64,000 bases of DNA from Klenkia taihuensis (GTDB lineage Bacteria; Actinomycetota; Actinomycetes; Mycobacteriales; Geodermatophilaceae), in NCBI RefSeq assembly GCF_900112525.1, contig NZ_FOMD01000001.1:1116001-1180000 (forward strand), in the 5' to 3' direction. The notes beneath the pieces were generated by a model. The model saw only the letters and a program-made list of their open reading frames with translations. It was not told the DNA's origin and did not search any database. Below, in pieces: positions 1 to 7,328 of the stretch (position 1 is the first letter of the stretch; every line of letters begins with the position of its first letter). Made by a program: the position numbers and the translations under genes.

Positions 1-1
1 G

Positions 2-643
2 GTGCTGGTCGGCGTGGTGCTCGCGACCGCGCCGCTGTGGCGCCGGTTGCTGGACTCCCGCGCCGACGAACGCGCCGCCCGGATCCGCTCGGAGGAGCGG
101 GCCGCGGTGGCCGCGCACCTGCACGACTCGGTGCTGCAGACCCTCGCGCTGGTGCAGAAGCACGCCGGCGACCCCGCGCAGGTCACCCGGCTGGCCCGGG
201 GCCAGGAGCGCGAGCTGCGGAGCTGGCTGTACGACCCGCGCGCCGCCGAGGGGGGTACCTGGGCCGGCCGGGTGTCCGAGCTGGTGGCCGAGGTGGAGGC
301 CGACCACGAGGTCGCCGTCGACCCGGTCGTGGTGGGTGACCTGGACGTCGACGACGCCGTGGAGGCGCTGGCGCGGGCGACCCGCGAGGCGGTGGTCAAC
401 GCCGCCAAGCACGCCGGGGTGTCCTCGGTCGACCTCTACACCGAGGTCGCCCCCGACGCGGTCACCGTCTACGTGCGCGACCGGGGTGCGGGGTTCGACC
501 CCGACCGGGTGCCCGAGGACCGCCGTGGGCTGCGGGACTCCGTGGTCGGGCGGCTGCAGCGGGTCGGCGGCACCGCGACGGTGCACACCGCGCCGGGCGC
601 CGGCACGGAGGTCGAGCTGGTGCTGCCGAGGAGGACGACGTGA
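2..643 (+). CDS. Sensor histidine kinase, NarL/LuxR-type partner (5' truncated)
   Basis: C-terminal part of a two-component sensor kinase; the true start lies before the window. What remains is one possible membrane segment at the very start, then the HisKA_3 dimerisation helix with HLHDSVLQ, whose His41 (counted from the first visible codon) is the predicted phosphate acceptor. A HATPase_c domain follows, with the N-box REAVVNAAKHAG and the G-box DRGAGFDP. HisKA_3 kinases pair with LuxR-type regulators, and just such a gene follows with a 4-nt GTGA overlap, so the two are translationally coupled. The sensed signal cannot be told because the input domain is missing. Confidence 0.9.
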   Translation: MLVGVVLATAPLWRRLLDSRADERAARIRSEERAAVAAHLHDSVLQTLALVQKHAGDPAQVTRLARGQERELRSWLYDPRAAEGGTWAGRVSELVAEVEADHEVAVDPVVVGDLDVDDAVEALARATREAVVNAAKHAGVSSVDLYTEVAPDAVTVYVRDRGAGFDPDRVPEDRRGLRDSVVGRLQRVGGTATVHTAPGAGTEVELVLPRRTT

Positions 644-1287
644 CACGGGTGTTCCTGGTCGACGACCACGCCATGGTGCGCTCGGGGGTGCGCGCCGAGC
701 TGGGCGACGCCGTCGAGGTGGTCGGCGAGGCCGCCGACGTCGCCGAGGCCGTCGCGGGCGTGCGGGCCACCCGCCCCGACGTCGTGCTGCTCGACGTGCA
801 CCTGCCCGGCGGGGGAGGGCGCGCGGTGCTGGAGACGCTGCGCGCCGAGCTCCCCGACGTCCGGTGGCTGGCCCTGTCGGTCTCCGACGCCGCCGAGGAC
901 GTCATCGCCGTCATCCGGGCCGGCGCGCGCGGCTACGTCACCAAGACGATCAGCGGCCCCGACCTGCGCGACGCGGTCGCCCGGGTGGCCGAGGGCGACG
1001 TGGTGTTCTCCCCCCGGCTGGCCGGCTTCGTGCTGGACGCCTTCGCCGCCGGGCCGGCCGCCCCCACCCCCGAGCCGGACGTCGACCCCGGCCTGGACCT
1101 GCTGTCGGCGCGGGAGCGGGAGGTCATGCAGCTGCTGGCCCGCGGCTACACCTACCGCGAGATCGGCCAGCGGCTGTTCATCTCGGTGAAGACGGTGGAG
1201 TCGCACGCCTCGGGCGTGCTGCGCAAGCTGCAGCTGTCCAACCGCAACGAGCTCACCCGCTGGGCGGTGGACCGCAAGCTCGCCTGA
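640..1287 (+). CDS. LuxR/NarL-family response regulator
   Basis: DNA-binding response regulator of 215 aa that should be phosphorylated by the kinase encoded just upstream. The receiver domain (about 1-120) shows the acidic pair D8/D9, the phospho-acceptor D52 in LLDVHLPG and the conserved Lys in YVTKT. The C-terminal GerE/LuxR helix-turn-helix (about 145-210) reads LSAREREVMQLLARGYTYRE, with the recognition helix in SVKTVESHASGVLRKL. The GTG start is fixed by the 4-nt overlap with the kinase stop. Target genes are unknown; nothing adjacent is an obvious one. Confidence 0.93.
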   Translation: MTRVFLVDDHAMVRSGVRAELGDAVEVVGEAADVAEAVAGVRATRPDVVLLDVHLPGGGGRAVLETLRAELPDVRWLALSVSDAAEDVIAVIRAGARGYVTKTISGPDLRDAVARVAEGDVVFSPRLAGFVLDAFAAGPAAPTPEPDVDPGLDLLSAREREVMQLLARGYTYREIGQRLFISVKTVESHASGVLRKLQLSNRNELTRWAVDRKLA

Positions 1288-1305
1288 CCCCCGGGTCGCG
1301 TCGAC

Positions 1306-2043
1306 CTAGGCGGTGTGCACCACCTGGAAGGCCTCGGCGAGGCGGCCCTCGGGCAGCCGGTGCCGGGCGGCGGTCTGCCGCATCCAGCCGGTCACGAACT
1401 CCCGCAGCTGGCCCTCGGGCTGGTGCGCGACCTGGGTGACGTGCGACTCCAGCGCGGCGAACTTCCGCTCGACCACGTCGGTGACGTCGACGGCGTGGTC
1501 GGTGCGCGGGCTGGCGCCCAGCCACACCTCGGCGACGGCCCAGGCGTCCAGGCCCTCGTCGGCGAGCAGCTCGGGGAAGGCGAAGGGGTTGCGGGCGTCG
1601 GGGTAGACCGCGCGCAGCGTGGACTCGCCGACCGTCATGTGGTCGGGGTGGCTGGCCCCGATCCGGTCGTACATCCGCTCGGGCGAGGAGGTCAGCACCC
1701 GCTGCGGGCGGACCTGCCGGATCACCCGGCTGATGTCGCGGCGCAGGTCCAGGGTGAGCTCGAGCCGGCCGTCGGGGTAGCCGAGGAACCGGACGTCGGT
1801 GACGCCGACGGCCGCCGCGGCCGCCCGCTGCTCGGCCTGCCGGAGCCGCGGCATCTCCTCGCGGGGGGTGTCGTCGAACCCGCCCGCGTCGCCGTCGGTG
1901 ACGATCAGGTAGGTGACCTCGGTGCCGGCCGCGGTCCAGGTGGCGACCGTGCCGGCGCTGCCGAAGTCGACGTCGTCGGGGTGGGCGAGCACGCACAGGG
2001 CGCGCTCGACGTGCTCGGCGGGGGGACGCTGCGGGGAGCTCAC
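1306..2043 (-). CDS. PIG-L (LmbE-like) family deacetylase
   Basis: Zinc-dependent N-acetylglucosaminyl-type deacetylase, 245 aa. The N-terminal AHPDD motif (about 19-23) and the downstream SHPDH supply the family's metal ligands and catalytic Asp. Relatives include MshB and Mca of mycothiol metabolism; at 245 aa this is shorter than typical MshB, so a different substrate is possible. The GTG start follows a TTCACT hexamer by 6 nt, preceded by TG, which suggests a leaderless transcript. It is convergent with the response regulator, 18 bp apart. Confidence 0.85.
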   Translation of the reverse strand: MSSPQRPPAEHVERALCVLAHPDDVDFGSAGTVATWTAAGTEVTYLIVTDGDAGGFDDTPREEMPRLRQAEQRAAAAAVGVTDVRFLGYPDGRLELTLDLRRDISRVIRQVRPQRVLTSSPERMYDRIGASHPDHMTVGESTLRAVYPDARNPFAFPELLADEGLDAWAVAEVWLGASPRTDHAVDVTDVVERKFAALESHVTQVAHQPEGQLREFVTGWMRQTAARHRLPEGRLAEAFQVVHTA

Positions 2044-2089
2044 GAGGGGAGTGAAGCAGCCCGGGCAGCCCGGTGTTCCCCCGTGCGGC

Positions 2090-2362
2090 TCAGAGCCGGC
2101 CGCGGCCCTGGCGGAGCAGCATCATGCCCAGCGCGGCACCGTCGGTGCCCAGGGCCTGCTGGAACTTCGCCAGCACCTGCTGCTCGCGGGCCAGGGACAG
2201 CCGGGTGCCGCCGGTGGAGCGGCGCAGCGCACCGATCTCCTGGGAGATGGCGAGCCGCTGCTGCACGAGCCGGATGATCTCGGCGTCGCAGGCGTCGATG
2301 TCGCCGCGCAGTTCGCCGATGCGGGCGGCGGCGTCCACGGTGGTGTCGGTGGTCGTGCTCAT
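2090..2362 (-). CDS. Chorismate mutase, AroQ class
   Basis: Small all-helical chorismate mutase (90 aa) converting chorismate to prephenate for Phe and Tyr synthesis. The CM_2 pattern is visible: ELRGDIDACDAEIIRLVQQR at the front, the catalytic-type Arg/Lys-rich helices, and a short C-terminal helix. It has no signal peptide, so it is the cytosolic type, like mycobacterial Rv0948c, which is also divergent from uvrD1. The ATG is preceded by a good GGAGG site. Upstream lies a short ORF containing Phe-Tyr-Tyr and a strong hairpin (see 2408-2510), so expression is probably controlled by attenuation. Confidence 0.9.
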   Translation of the reverse strand: MSTTTDTTVDAAARIGELRGDIDACDAEIIRLVQQRLAISQEIGALRRSTGGTRLSLAREQQVLAKFQQALGTDGAALGMMLLRQGRGRL

Positions 2363-2407
2363 GGGGTTCCTCCTGGGTGGGAGGGCCGTCGGACCCCGGA
2401 GACGAAG

Positions 2408-2435
2408 GAACCCCGGGCTCGTGGGCCCGGGGTTC
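2408..2435 (-). terminator. Attenuator terminator hairpin before chorismate mutase
   Basis: Perfect 11-bp stem GAACCCCGGGC / GCCCGGGGTTC with a 6-nt loop, 13 nt after the stop codon of the leader ORF and about 45 nt before the chorismate mutase start. There is no U-tract, as is common for actinobacterial terminators. A CCGGGT stretch in the leader ORF could pair with the ascending arm as an antiterminator. Confidence 0.6.
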
Positions 2436-2447
2436 GTCTGTCAGTGG

Positions 2448-2510
2448 CTAGCGCTGAGGGACGGCGACCGGTACCCGGTGGCCGTAGTAAAACTCGCGCG
2501 CGCTCAGCAC
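2448..2510 (-). CDS. Candidate Phe/Tyr leader peptide of the chorismate mutase gene
   Basis: A 20-codon ORF, GTG to TAG, reading MLSAREFYYGHRVPVAVPQR. The run Phe-Tyr-Tyr (codons 7-9) names exactly the end products of the pathway whose enzyme lies 86 nt downstream. No Shine-Dalgarno precedes it, but an extended -10 (TGG-CAGACT, 2518-2526) ends 7 nt before the GTG, so the mRNA probably begins at the start codon. A hairpin inside the ORF and a terminator-like hairpin after it complete a classical attenuator. The assignment is inference from layout, not from homology. Confidence 0.7.
   Translation of the reverse strand: MLSAREFYYGHRVPVAVPQR
2463..2483 (-). promoter_or_regulatory. Pause (1:2-type) hairpin of the attenuator
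   Basis: On the minus strand GGCCACCGG-GTA-CCGGTCGCC folds into a 9-bp stem with one C-C mismatch and a 3-nt loop. It starts directly after the two Tyr codons of the leader ORF, so a ribosome waiting for charged Phe- or Tyr-tRNA would open it. That is the expected position of the pause hairpin in ribosome-mediated attenuation. Confidence 0.5.
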
Positions 2511-2579
2511 GGAGGGGAGTCTGCCACACCTCGCGGCCCCGGGGGAATGTCGGTGCCGGCGCCTAAGCTCGACGTCGTC

Positions 2580-4871
2580 ATGAGCAGCCCCCAGATCTCC
2601 CTCCCCGGAACCGCCGCCCTGCCCCGCCAGACGTCCGGCCAGGTCGGCCGCGAGCTGGAGCGGATGCTCGCCGGGCTCAACGGCCCGCAGCGCGACGCGG
2701 TGGTGCACGAGGGCGGCCCGCTGCTCATCGTGGCCGGCGCCGGGTCGGGCAAGACCCGGGTGCTCACCCACCGCATCGCCTACCTGCTCGGTGCCCGCGG
2801 CGCGCACCCCGGCGAGATCATGGCGATCACCTTCACCAACAAGGCCGCCGGCGAGATGAAGGAGCGGGTGGCCCAGCTGGTCGGCCCGCGGGCCCGGGCG
2901 ATGTGGGTGTCGACCTTCCACTCGATGTGCGTGCGCATCCTGCGCGCCGAGGCCGACAAGCTCGGCATGAAGAGCTCGTTCACCATCTACGACCAGGGCG
3001 ACTCGGTCCGGCTGATGACAATGGTGGCCCGCGACCTCGACCTCGACGCCAAGCGCTACCCCGGCCGCAGCCTCGCCGCGCAGATCTCGAACCTGAAGAA
3101 CGAGCTGGTCGACGAGGAGTCGTTCAACCCGCAGACGGCGCCGGAGAAGGTGCTGCGCGACGTCTACGCCCTGTACCAGCGGCGGCTGCGCGAGGCGCAC
3201 GCCATGGACTTCGACGACCTGATCATGACCACGGTCAACCTGCTGCAGGCCTTCCCCGACGTCGCCGAGCACTACCGGCGCCGGTTCCGGCACGTGCTGG
3301 TCGACGAGTACCAGGACACCAACCACGCGCAGTACGCCCTGGTCCGCGAGCTCGTGGGGTTCCCCGGTGGGCCGGTGCCGCCGGCCGAGCTGTGCGTGGT
3401 GGGCGACGCCGACCAGTCCATCTACGCCTTCCGCGGCGCCACGATCCGCAACATCGACGAGTTCGAGCGCGACTACCCCGAGGCCACCACCATCGTGCTG
3501 GAGCAGAACTACCGCTCCACCCAGCGCATCCTGCGCGCGGCCAACCAGGTGATCGCCCGCAACACCGCCCGGCGGCCGAAGAACCTGTGGTCCGACGCCG
3601 GCGACGGCGAGCTCATCGAGGGCTACGTCGGGGAGAACGAGCACGACGAGGCCGCCTGGGTCGCCGAGCAGATCGACAAGCTGGTCGACGACGGCCTGGC
3701 CAAGCCCAAGGACATCGCGGTCTTCTACCGCACCAACAACGCCTCCCGCGTCTTCGAGGAGGTGTTCATCCGGGTCGGCATGCCCTACAAGGTGGTCGGC
3801 GGGGTGCGCTTCTACGAGCGCAAGGAGGTCCGCGACGCGCTGGCCTACCTCAAGGTGGTCAGCAACCCCACCGACGTGGTCAGCCTGCGCCGGGTGCTCA
3901 ACACCCCCAAGCGCGGCATCGGCGACCGCGCCGAGGCGTGCGTGGAGACCCTCGCCGACCGGGAGCGGATCGCCTTCGCCACCGCGCTGCGCCGGGCCGA
4001 GGAGGCGCCGGGGCTGGCCACCCGGTCGCTGAAGAACATCCAGGAGTTCGTGTCGCTGCTCGAGGAGTTCGAGCACCTGCTGGCCACCGGCTCGGGACCC
4101 TCCGCGCTGCTGGAGTCGATCCTGGAGCGCAGCGGGCTGCTGTCCGAGCTCGAGGCCTCCACCGACCCGCAGGACGAGGGCCGGGTGGACAACCTGCACG
4201 AGCTGGTCAGCGTCGCCGCCGAGTTCGAGGCGGTGAACCCCGAGGGCAGCGTCACCGACTTCCTCGAGCAGGTGTCGCTGGTCGCCGACGCCGACCAGAT
4301 CCCGGTCAGCGGCGACGACGCCGGTGTGGTGACGATGATGACGCTGCACACCGCCAAGGGCCTGGAGTTCCCGGTCGTCTTCCTGACCGCGCTCGAGGAC
4401 GGCGTCTTCCCGCACCTGCGCGCCCTGGGCGACAGCAAGGAGCTGGAGGAGGAGCGCCGGCTGGCCTACGTCGGCATCACCCGCGCCCGCGAGCGGCTGT
4501 ACCTGTCGCGGGCGACGGTGCGCACCTCGTGGGGCCAGCCGGCCTACAACCCGCCGTCCCGGTTCCTGGACGAGCTCCCCGACGACGCCGTGCACTGGAC
4601 CGGCGTGGACCCCAAGCCCTCGGCGTCCTTCGGGTCGGCCCAGCGCCGGGTGGCCGCCACGGGGCTGTCCACCGGCGGGCTGCGCGGCGGTGCGGGCAAC
4701 CGTCAGGTCATCAGCGTCGACGTCGGCGACCGGGTCAGCCACGACGCGTTCGGCCTCGGCACCGTCGTCGAGGTCAACGGCGTCGGTGACAAGGCCCAGG
4801 CCACCGTCGACTTCGGCTCCGGCGGCACCAAGCGCCTCGTCCTCCGCTACGCCCCGGTCGTGAAGTTGTAG
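2580..4871 (+). CDS. pcrA: UvrD/PcrA-type ATP-dependent DNA helicase
   Basis: Superfamily 1A 3'-5' helicase of 763 aa for nucleotide-excision and recombination-linked repair. Motifs seen in order: Q-motif and LNGPQRDAV (about 32-41), Walker A GAGSGKT (53-59), FTNKAA, the DEYQDTN Walker B (about 242-248), GDADQSIYAFRGA, EQNYRST, TMMTLHTAKGLEF, and VGITRARERLYL near the end. The C-terminal Tudor-like tail (DRVSHDAFGLGTVVEV) is typical of PcrA/UvrD1 and binds RNA polymerase in studied homologues. The ATG was chosen because it follows a TAAGCT hexamer (2564-2569) by 10 nt and gives a family-length protein; longer in-frame starts would run through the divergent promoter. Confidence 0.95.
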   Translation: MSSPQISLPGTAALPRQTSGQVGRELERMLAGLNGPQRDAVVHEGGPLLIVAGAGSGKTRVLTHRIAYLLGARGAHPGEIMAITFTNKAAGEMKERVAQLVGPRARAMWVSTFHSMCVRILRAEADKLGMKSSFTIYDQGDSVRLMTMVARDLDLDAKRYPGRSLAAQISNLKNELVDEESFNPQTAPEKVLRDVYALYQRRLREAHAMDFDDLIMTTVNLLQAFPDVAEHYRRRFRHVLVDEYQDTNHAQYALVRELVGFPGGPVPPAELCVVGDADQSIYAFRGATIRNIDEFERDYPEATTIVLEQNYRSTQRILRAANQVIARNTARRPKNLWSDAGDGELIEGYVGENEHDEAAWVAEQIDKLVDDGLAKPKDIAVFYRTNNASRVFEEVFIRVGMPYKVVGGVRFYERKEVRDALAYLKVVSNPTDVVSLRRVLNTPKRGIGDRAEACVETLADRERIAFATALRRAEEAPGLATRSLKNIQEFVSLLEEFEHLLATGSGPSALLESILERSGLLSELEASTDPQDEGRVDNLHELVSVAAEFEAVNPEGSVTDFLEQVSLVADADQIPVSGDDAGVVTMMTLHTAKGLEFPVVFLTALEDGVFPHLRALGDSKELEEERRLAYVGITRARERLYLSRATVRTSWGQPAYNPPSRFLDELPDDAVHWTGVDPKPSASFGSAQRRVAATGLSTGGLRGGAGNRQVISVDVGDRVSHDAFGLGTVVEVNGVGDKAQATVDFGSGGTKRLVLRYAPVVKL

Positions 4872-4884
4872 GAGCTCCGCTCCT
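4870..4884 (+). terminator. Small hairpin at the end of pcrA
   Basis: AGGAGC-TCC-GCTCCT, a 6-bp stem overlapping the last base of the pcrA stop codon. It is weak and there is no T-run; it may be part of the repeat block that follows rather than a true terminator. Confidence 0.25.
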
Positions 4885-4900
4885 GCGACGGCACGACCGA

Positions 4901-5188
4901 CTGCATCGCGATACTCCGGATCGGACCGCGGCCACGAGCCAGGTACCGGCTGAGCGGAGGGCGCCCGGCCGGCCGGGGCTCTGCCCGGGGTCGGCGGGGG
5001 CTCCGGCCCCCACGGGCACGACCCAGGGCGTGGGGCGCGAACAGGGCCGACACATCGCCGATCTTGCAGTTCGGCACCATGGACACGCTGGTGGACGGCG
5101 TGTCGCCGGTGCGGTTCTGCAAGATCAACGGCGGTGGGGTGCCGTGGTGCCGGGCCGGGGGCCGGGTCGCGATCCGGAGGATCGCAGG
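4901..5188. repeat. Non-coding block bounded by imperfect inverted repeats
   Basis: The 324-bp gap between pcrA and the M23 gene holds no convincing gene. Its left part (4901-4933) and its right part (about 5159-5188) are inverted copies of each other. After reverse complementing, both read CTGC..GATnCTCCGGATCG followed by ACC and CGGCC, with a 5-nt indel. A long nested hairpin sits between them (5060-5126). This layout resembles a small non-autonomous mobile or dispersed repeat. No transposase is present and no target-site duplication was identified. Confidence 0.45.
5060..5126. repeat. Nested 67-nt inverted repeat
   Basis: The outer arms are GATCTTGCAG and CTGCAAGATC (perfect, 10 bp). Then come a TT/TT mismatch, CGGCACC against GGTGCGG (one mismatch), a symmetric 3x3 internal loop, and an inner perfect stem GACACGC / GCGTGTC around a 9-nt loop. 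The symmetry of mismatches on both arms suggests a maintained RNA or DNA hairpin rather than chance. Confidence 0.6.
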
Positions 5189-5195
5189 GGCCAGG

Positions 5196-6068
5196 TCAGG
5201 CGCCGCGGACGGTGATGTCCCGGTCGGCGAGCCAGGCCTCGGGGTCGGTGGGGCGGCCGGTCATCGAGCCGAGGTGGATCTCGAAGTGCAGGTGCGGGCC
5301 GGTCGACTGGCCCTCGCTGCCCACCTTGGCGATGAGGTCGCCGGCGGAGACGACGTCCCCGGCCTCGACGTAGAGGTACCGCATGTGGCCGTAGATCTCG
5401 ACGTTGCCGTCGGCGTCCTGGATGTAGATGGCGTTGCCGTAGCCGGTGGCCGGCCCGGCCCGCAGCACGACGCCGTCCGCGGCGGCCAGGATCGGGGTGC
5501 CCAGCGGGGCGGCCAGGTCGATGCCCCAGTGCATCTGGCCCCAGCGCTGGCAGAAGCAGGTCGTCATCACGCCGTCGGTCGGCAGCACGAAGGCGGGCTC
5601 GCGGGCGGCCCGGGAGGCGGCCAGGTCGTCCAGGCGGGCCTGCGCCTCGGCGGCGGTGATCTCGCGGCGGGCGTCGGCGTCGTCCATGCCGCCGGCGAAG
5701 TTCGCGTCGGTGGCCGACAGGCCGTAGTCCGCGGCGTCGGCGGCGGCCACGCTCGTCGGTGCGGTCGCGCCGGTGCCCCCGACGGCGGCGGCGAGCACAC
5801 CGCCGGCGGTCAGCGCGGCCAGCAGCAGGCCGCCGCGGCGGCGGGGCGGGCGGGGCACCCGGTGGCGCCCGCGCTGCGGCGCGGCGGGCCGGCTGGTGAG
5901 GACCTCGACGCGGCCGGTGGGTGCGGCGAGCGCGTCGTCGGCGGGGGTGCGCGGCGTCGGCAGGTCCTCCAGCGCGGACAGGTCCAGCGCGGGGACGTCC
6001 AGCACCGACCGGTCGCGGACCGGACGCCCGGGTCGGGGAGGGCCGACCAGGTCGCGGGAGCGGGACAT
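5196..6068 (-). CDS. M23-family metallopeptidase, membrane-anchored
   Basis: Predicted cell-wall peptidase of 290 aa. A proline/arginine-rich cytoplasmic N-terminus (1-78) precedes a single hydrophobic segment (about 80-97), so the protein is membrane-anchored or exported. A linker and a C-terminal LytM/M23 domain (about 160-285) follow. The Zn ligands H180 and D184 in HWGIDLAAP and the HLH of GPHLHFE (H259/H261) are present, as is YGHM, so the domain looks active. The position between uvrD1 and sucC matches mycobacterial Rv0950c. The ATG has a GGAAGG site about 10 nt upstream. Confidence 0.9.
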   Translation of the reverse strand: MSRSRDLVGPPRPGRPVRDRSVLDVPALDLSALEDLPTPRTPADDALAAPTGRVEVLTSRPAAPQRGRHRVPRPPRRRGGLLLAALTAGGVLAAAVGGTGATAPTSVAAADAADYGLSATDANFAGGMDDADARREITAAEAQARLDDLAASRAAREPAFVLPTDGVMTTCFCQRWGQMHWGIDLAAPLGTPILAAADGVVLRAGPATGYGNAIYIQDADGNVEIYGHMRYLYVEAGDVVSAGDLIAKVGSEGQSTGPHLHFEIHLGSMTGRPTDPEAWLADRDITVRGA

Positions 6069-6244
6069 GGGGGTACCGCCTTCCGGTCCGTCGGAGGAGT
6101 GACGAGCGCCGGCGGAGATGCCGACCGCGTGACCGGAATGTCACCACGGGTCACCGGAGGGGGCGGGGAGGCGGTCCGGCGTGTCGCTGAGTCGACTTGT
6201 GCTCACCGACCGTGATCCCGGCCGCGAACGGCCCGGGGAACGGC

Positions 6245-7144
6245 TCAGGCGACGGCGACGTCGCGGCCGGTCGCCCCGGACCGGTGCCCGGCCAGCGTGG
6301 CGGCGACCTCGTCGACCACGCCCCGGTGGATCGGCAACGACATGTGGCCCACCCCGTGCACGGCGACGTTCCGGGCGTCGAGGTCGGGGTGGTCGCAGCG
6401 GCCGTGCGCGACGGGCAGCACCAGCTGGTCCAGGTCGCTCCACACCGCGGTGACCGGGACGTCGATCCCCGGTGCCGGGCGGGCGAGCTCGGCCATCAGG
6501 TCCGAGCCCGAGCGCAGCTGGCGGATGAGAGGGGTGGGCACCGCGTGCGCCCAGAGGGTGCCGCCGTGCGGCGAGCCCAGGGTGGTCAGGGAGGCGAACC
6601 GGTCGCTGCCGCCGCACTGCATCAGCCAGCGGGCCACGATGCCGCCCAGGCTGTGGCCCACCACGTGCACCCGGTCGTGGCCGCTGTCCTCGCAGACCCG
6701 GGCCAGGTGCTCCTCGAGCTGGCGGGCGGCGACCCGGACGTCCTGCACCAGCGGGCTGTAGTTCCAGGTGCTCACCGAGGTGAAGCCCCGCCGCCGCAGC
6801 GCGCGGGACATGACGGTGAACACCGACCGGTTGTCGACCATGCCGTGCACCAGCACGACCGGGACGCGGGCGGCCAGCGGGTCGCCGGCGAAGAACGCGC
6901 GGACCGCGGGCGGCTGCCACTCGGGACGGATGCGGTCGTCGACCGCCGGGGTCTCGGGGCGGGTGCCCAGCGGCCACAGCAGGGCGTGCGCGCTGACCCA
7001 GGCCAGCTCGGTCAGCCCGCCGGCCAGCACCGAGGGGGTGCACAGCTGGCGGACGGTCCGCGCCGCGCGGGCCACGCCGGACACGCCGCTCGCCACGACG
7101 GCGGGGGTCGCGTGCCACGCTGGGGCGGACGCGGACGTCGTCAC
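6245..7144 (-). CDS. Alpha/beta-hydrolase, class 2 lipase-like
   Basis: Esterase/lipase of about 299 aa. The oxyanion-hole segment VLVHGMVDNRS (about 98-107) and the nucleophile elbow GHSLGG with Ser165 are clear. The later SDLDQLV Asp and GVGHMSL His complete a plausible triad. The family (EstA/triacylglycerol lipase-like) hydrolyses acylglycerols or short esters. Two in-frame GTG codons lie 6 nt apart; the second (7144) is preferred because GGGAGG (7150-7155) is 5 nt before it and overlaps the first. No clear signal peptide is visible. Confidence 0.82.
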   Translation of the reverse strand: MTTSASAPAWHATPAVVASGVSGVARAARTVRQLCTPSVLAGGLTELAWVSAHALLWPLGTRPETPAVDDRIRPEWQPPAVRAFFAGDPLAARVPVVLVHGMVDNRSVFTVMSRALRRRGFTSVSTWNYSPLVQDVRVAARQLEEHLARVCEDSGHDRVHVVGHSLGGIVARWLMQCGGSDRFASLTTLGSPHGGTLWAHAVPTPLIRQLRSGSDLMAELARPAPGIDVPVTAVWSDLDQLVLPVAHGRCDHPDLDARNVAVHGVGHMSLPIHRGVVDEVAATLAGHRSGATGRDVAVA

Positions 7145-7328
7145 CGGCACCTCCCGGGTCGTGTCGGACCGCAGGAGGCTGCGGTCGAGCTGTGGCGGGG
7201 CTCACGAATTCCTGCCCCGTTCACGGCACGGTAATGCCCTCGTGTGCTCGACGTCACACATGGGCACCAGACGACACGATCACGATGCGGTCACGGCCGC
7301 CGCCGGTCGCACCCCGAGGAGGACTCCC

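Noticed and set aside
2448-4742. 764-aa open frame antisense to pcrA
   Set aside because: A GC-rich shadow of the helicase gene with Val/Gly/Leu/His-rich composition and no motif. Only its last 20 codons (2448-2510) are kept, as the leader peptide.
4847-5128. Small ORFs within the inverted-repeat block
   Set aside because: They are explained by the repeat structure; no ribosome site or known motif was seen.
6069-6244. c-di-AMP (ydaO) riboswitch before the M23 peptidase
   Set aside because: Such switches precede some actinobacterial wall hydrolases, but the conserved sequence blocks were not found.
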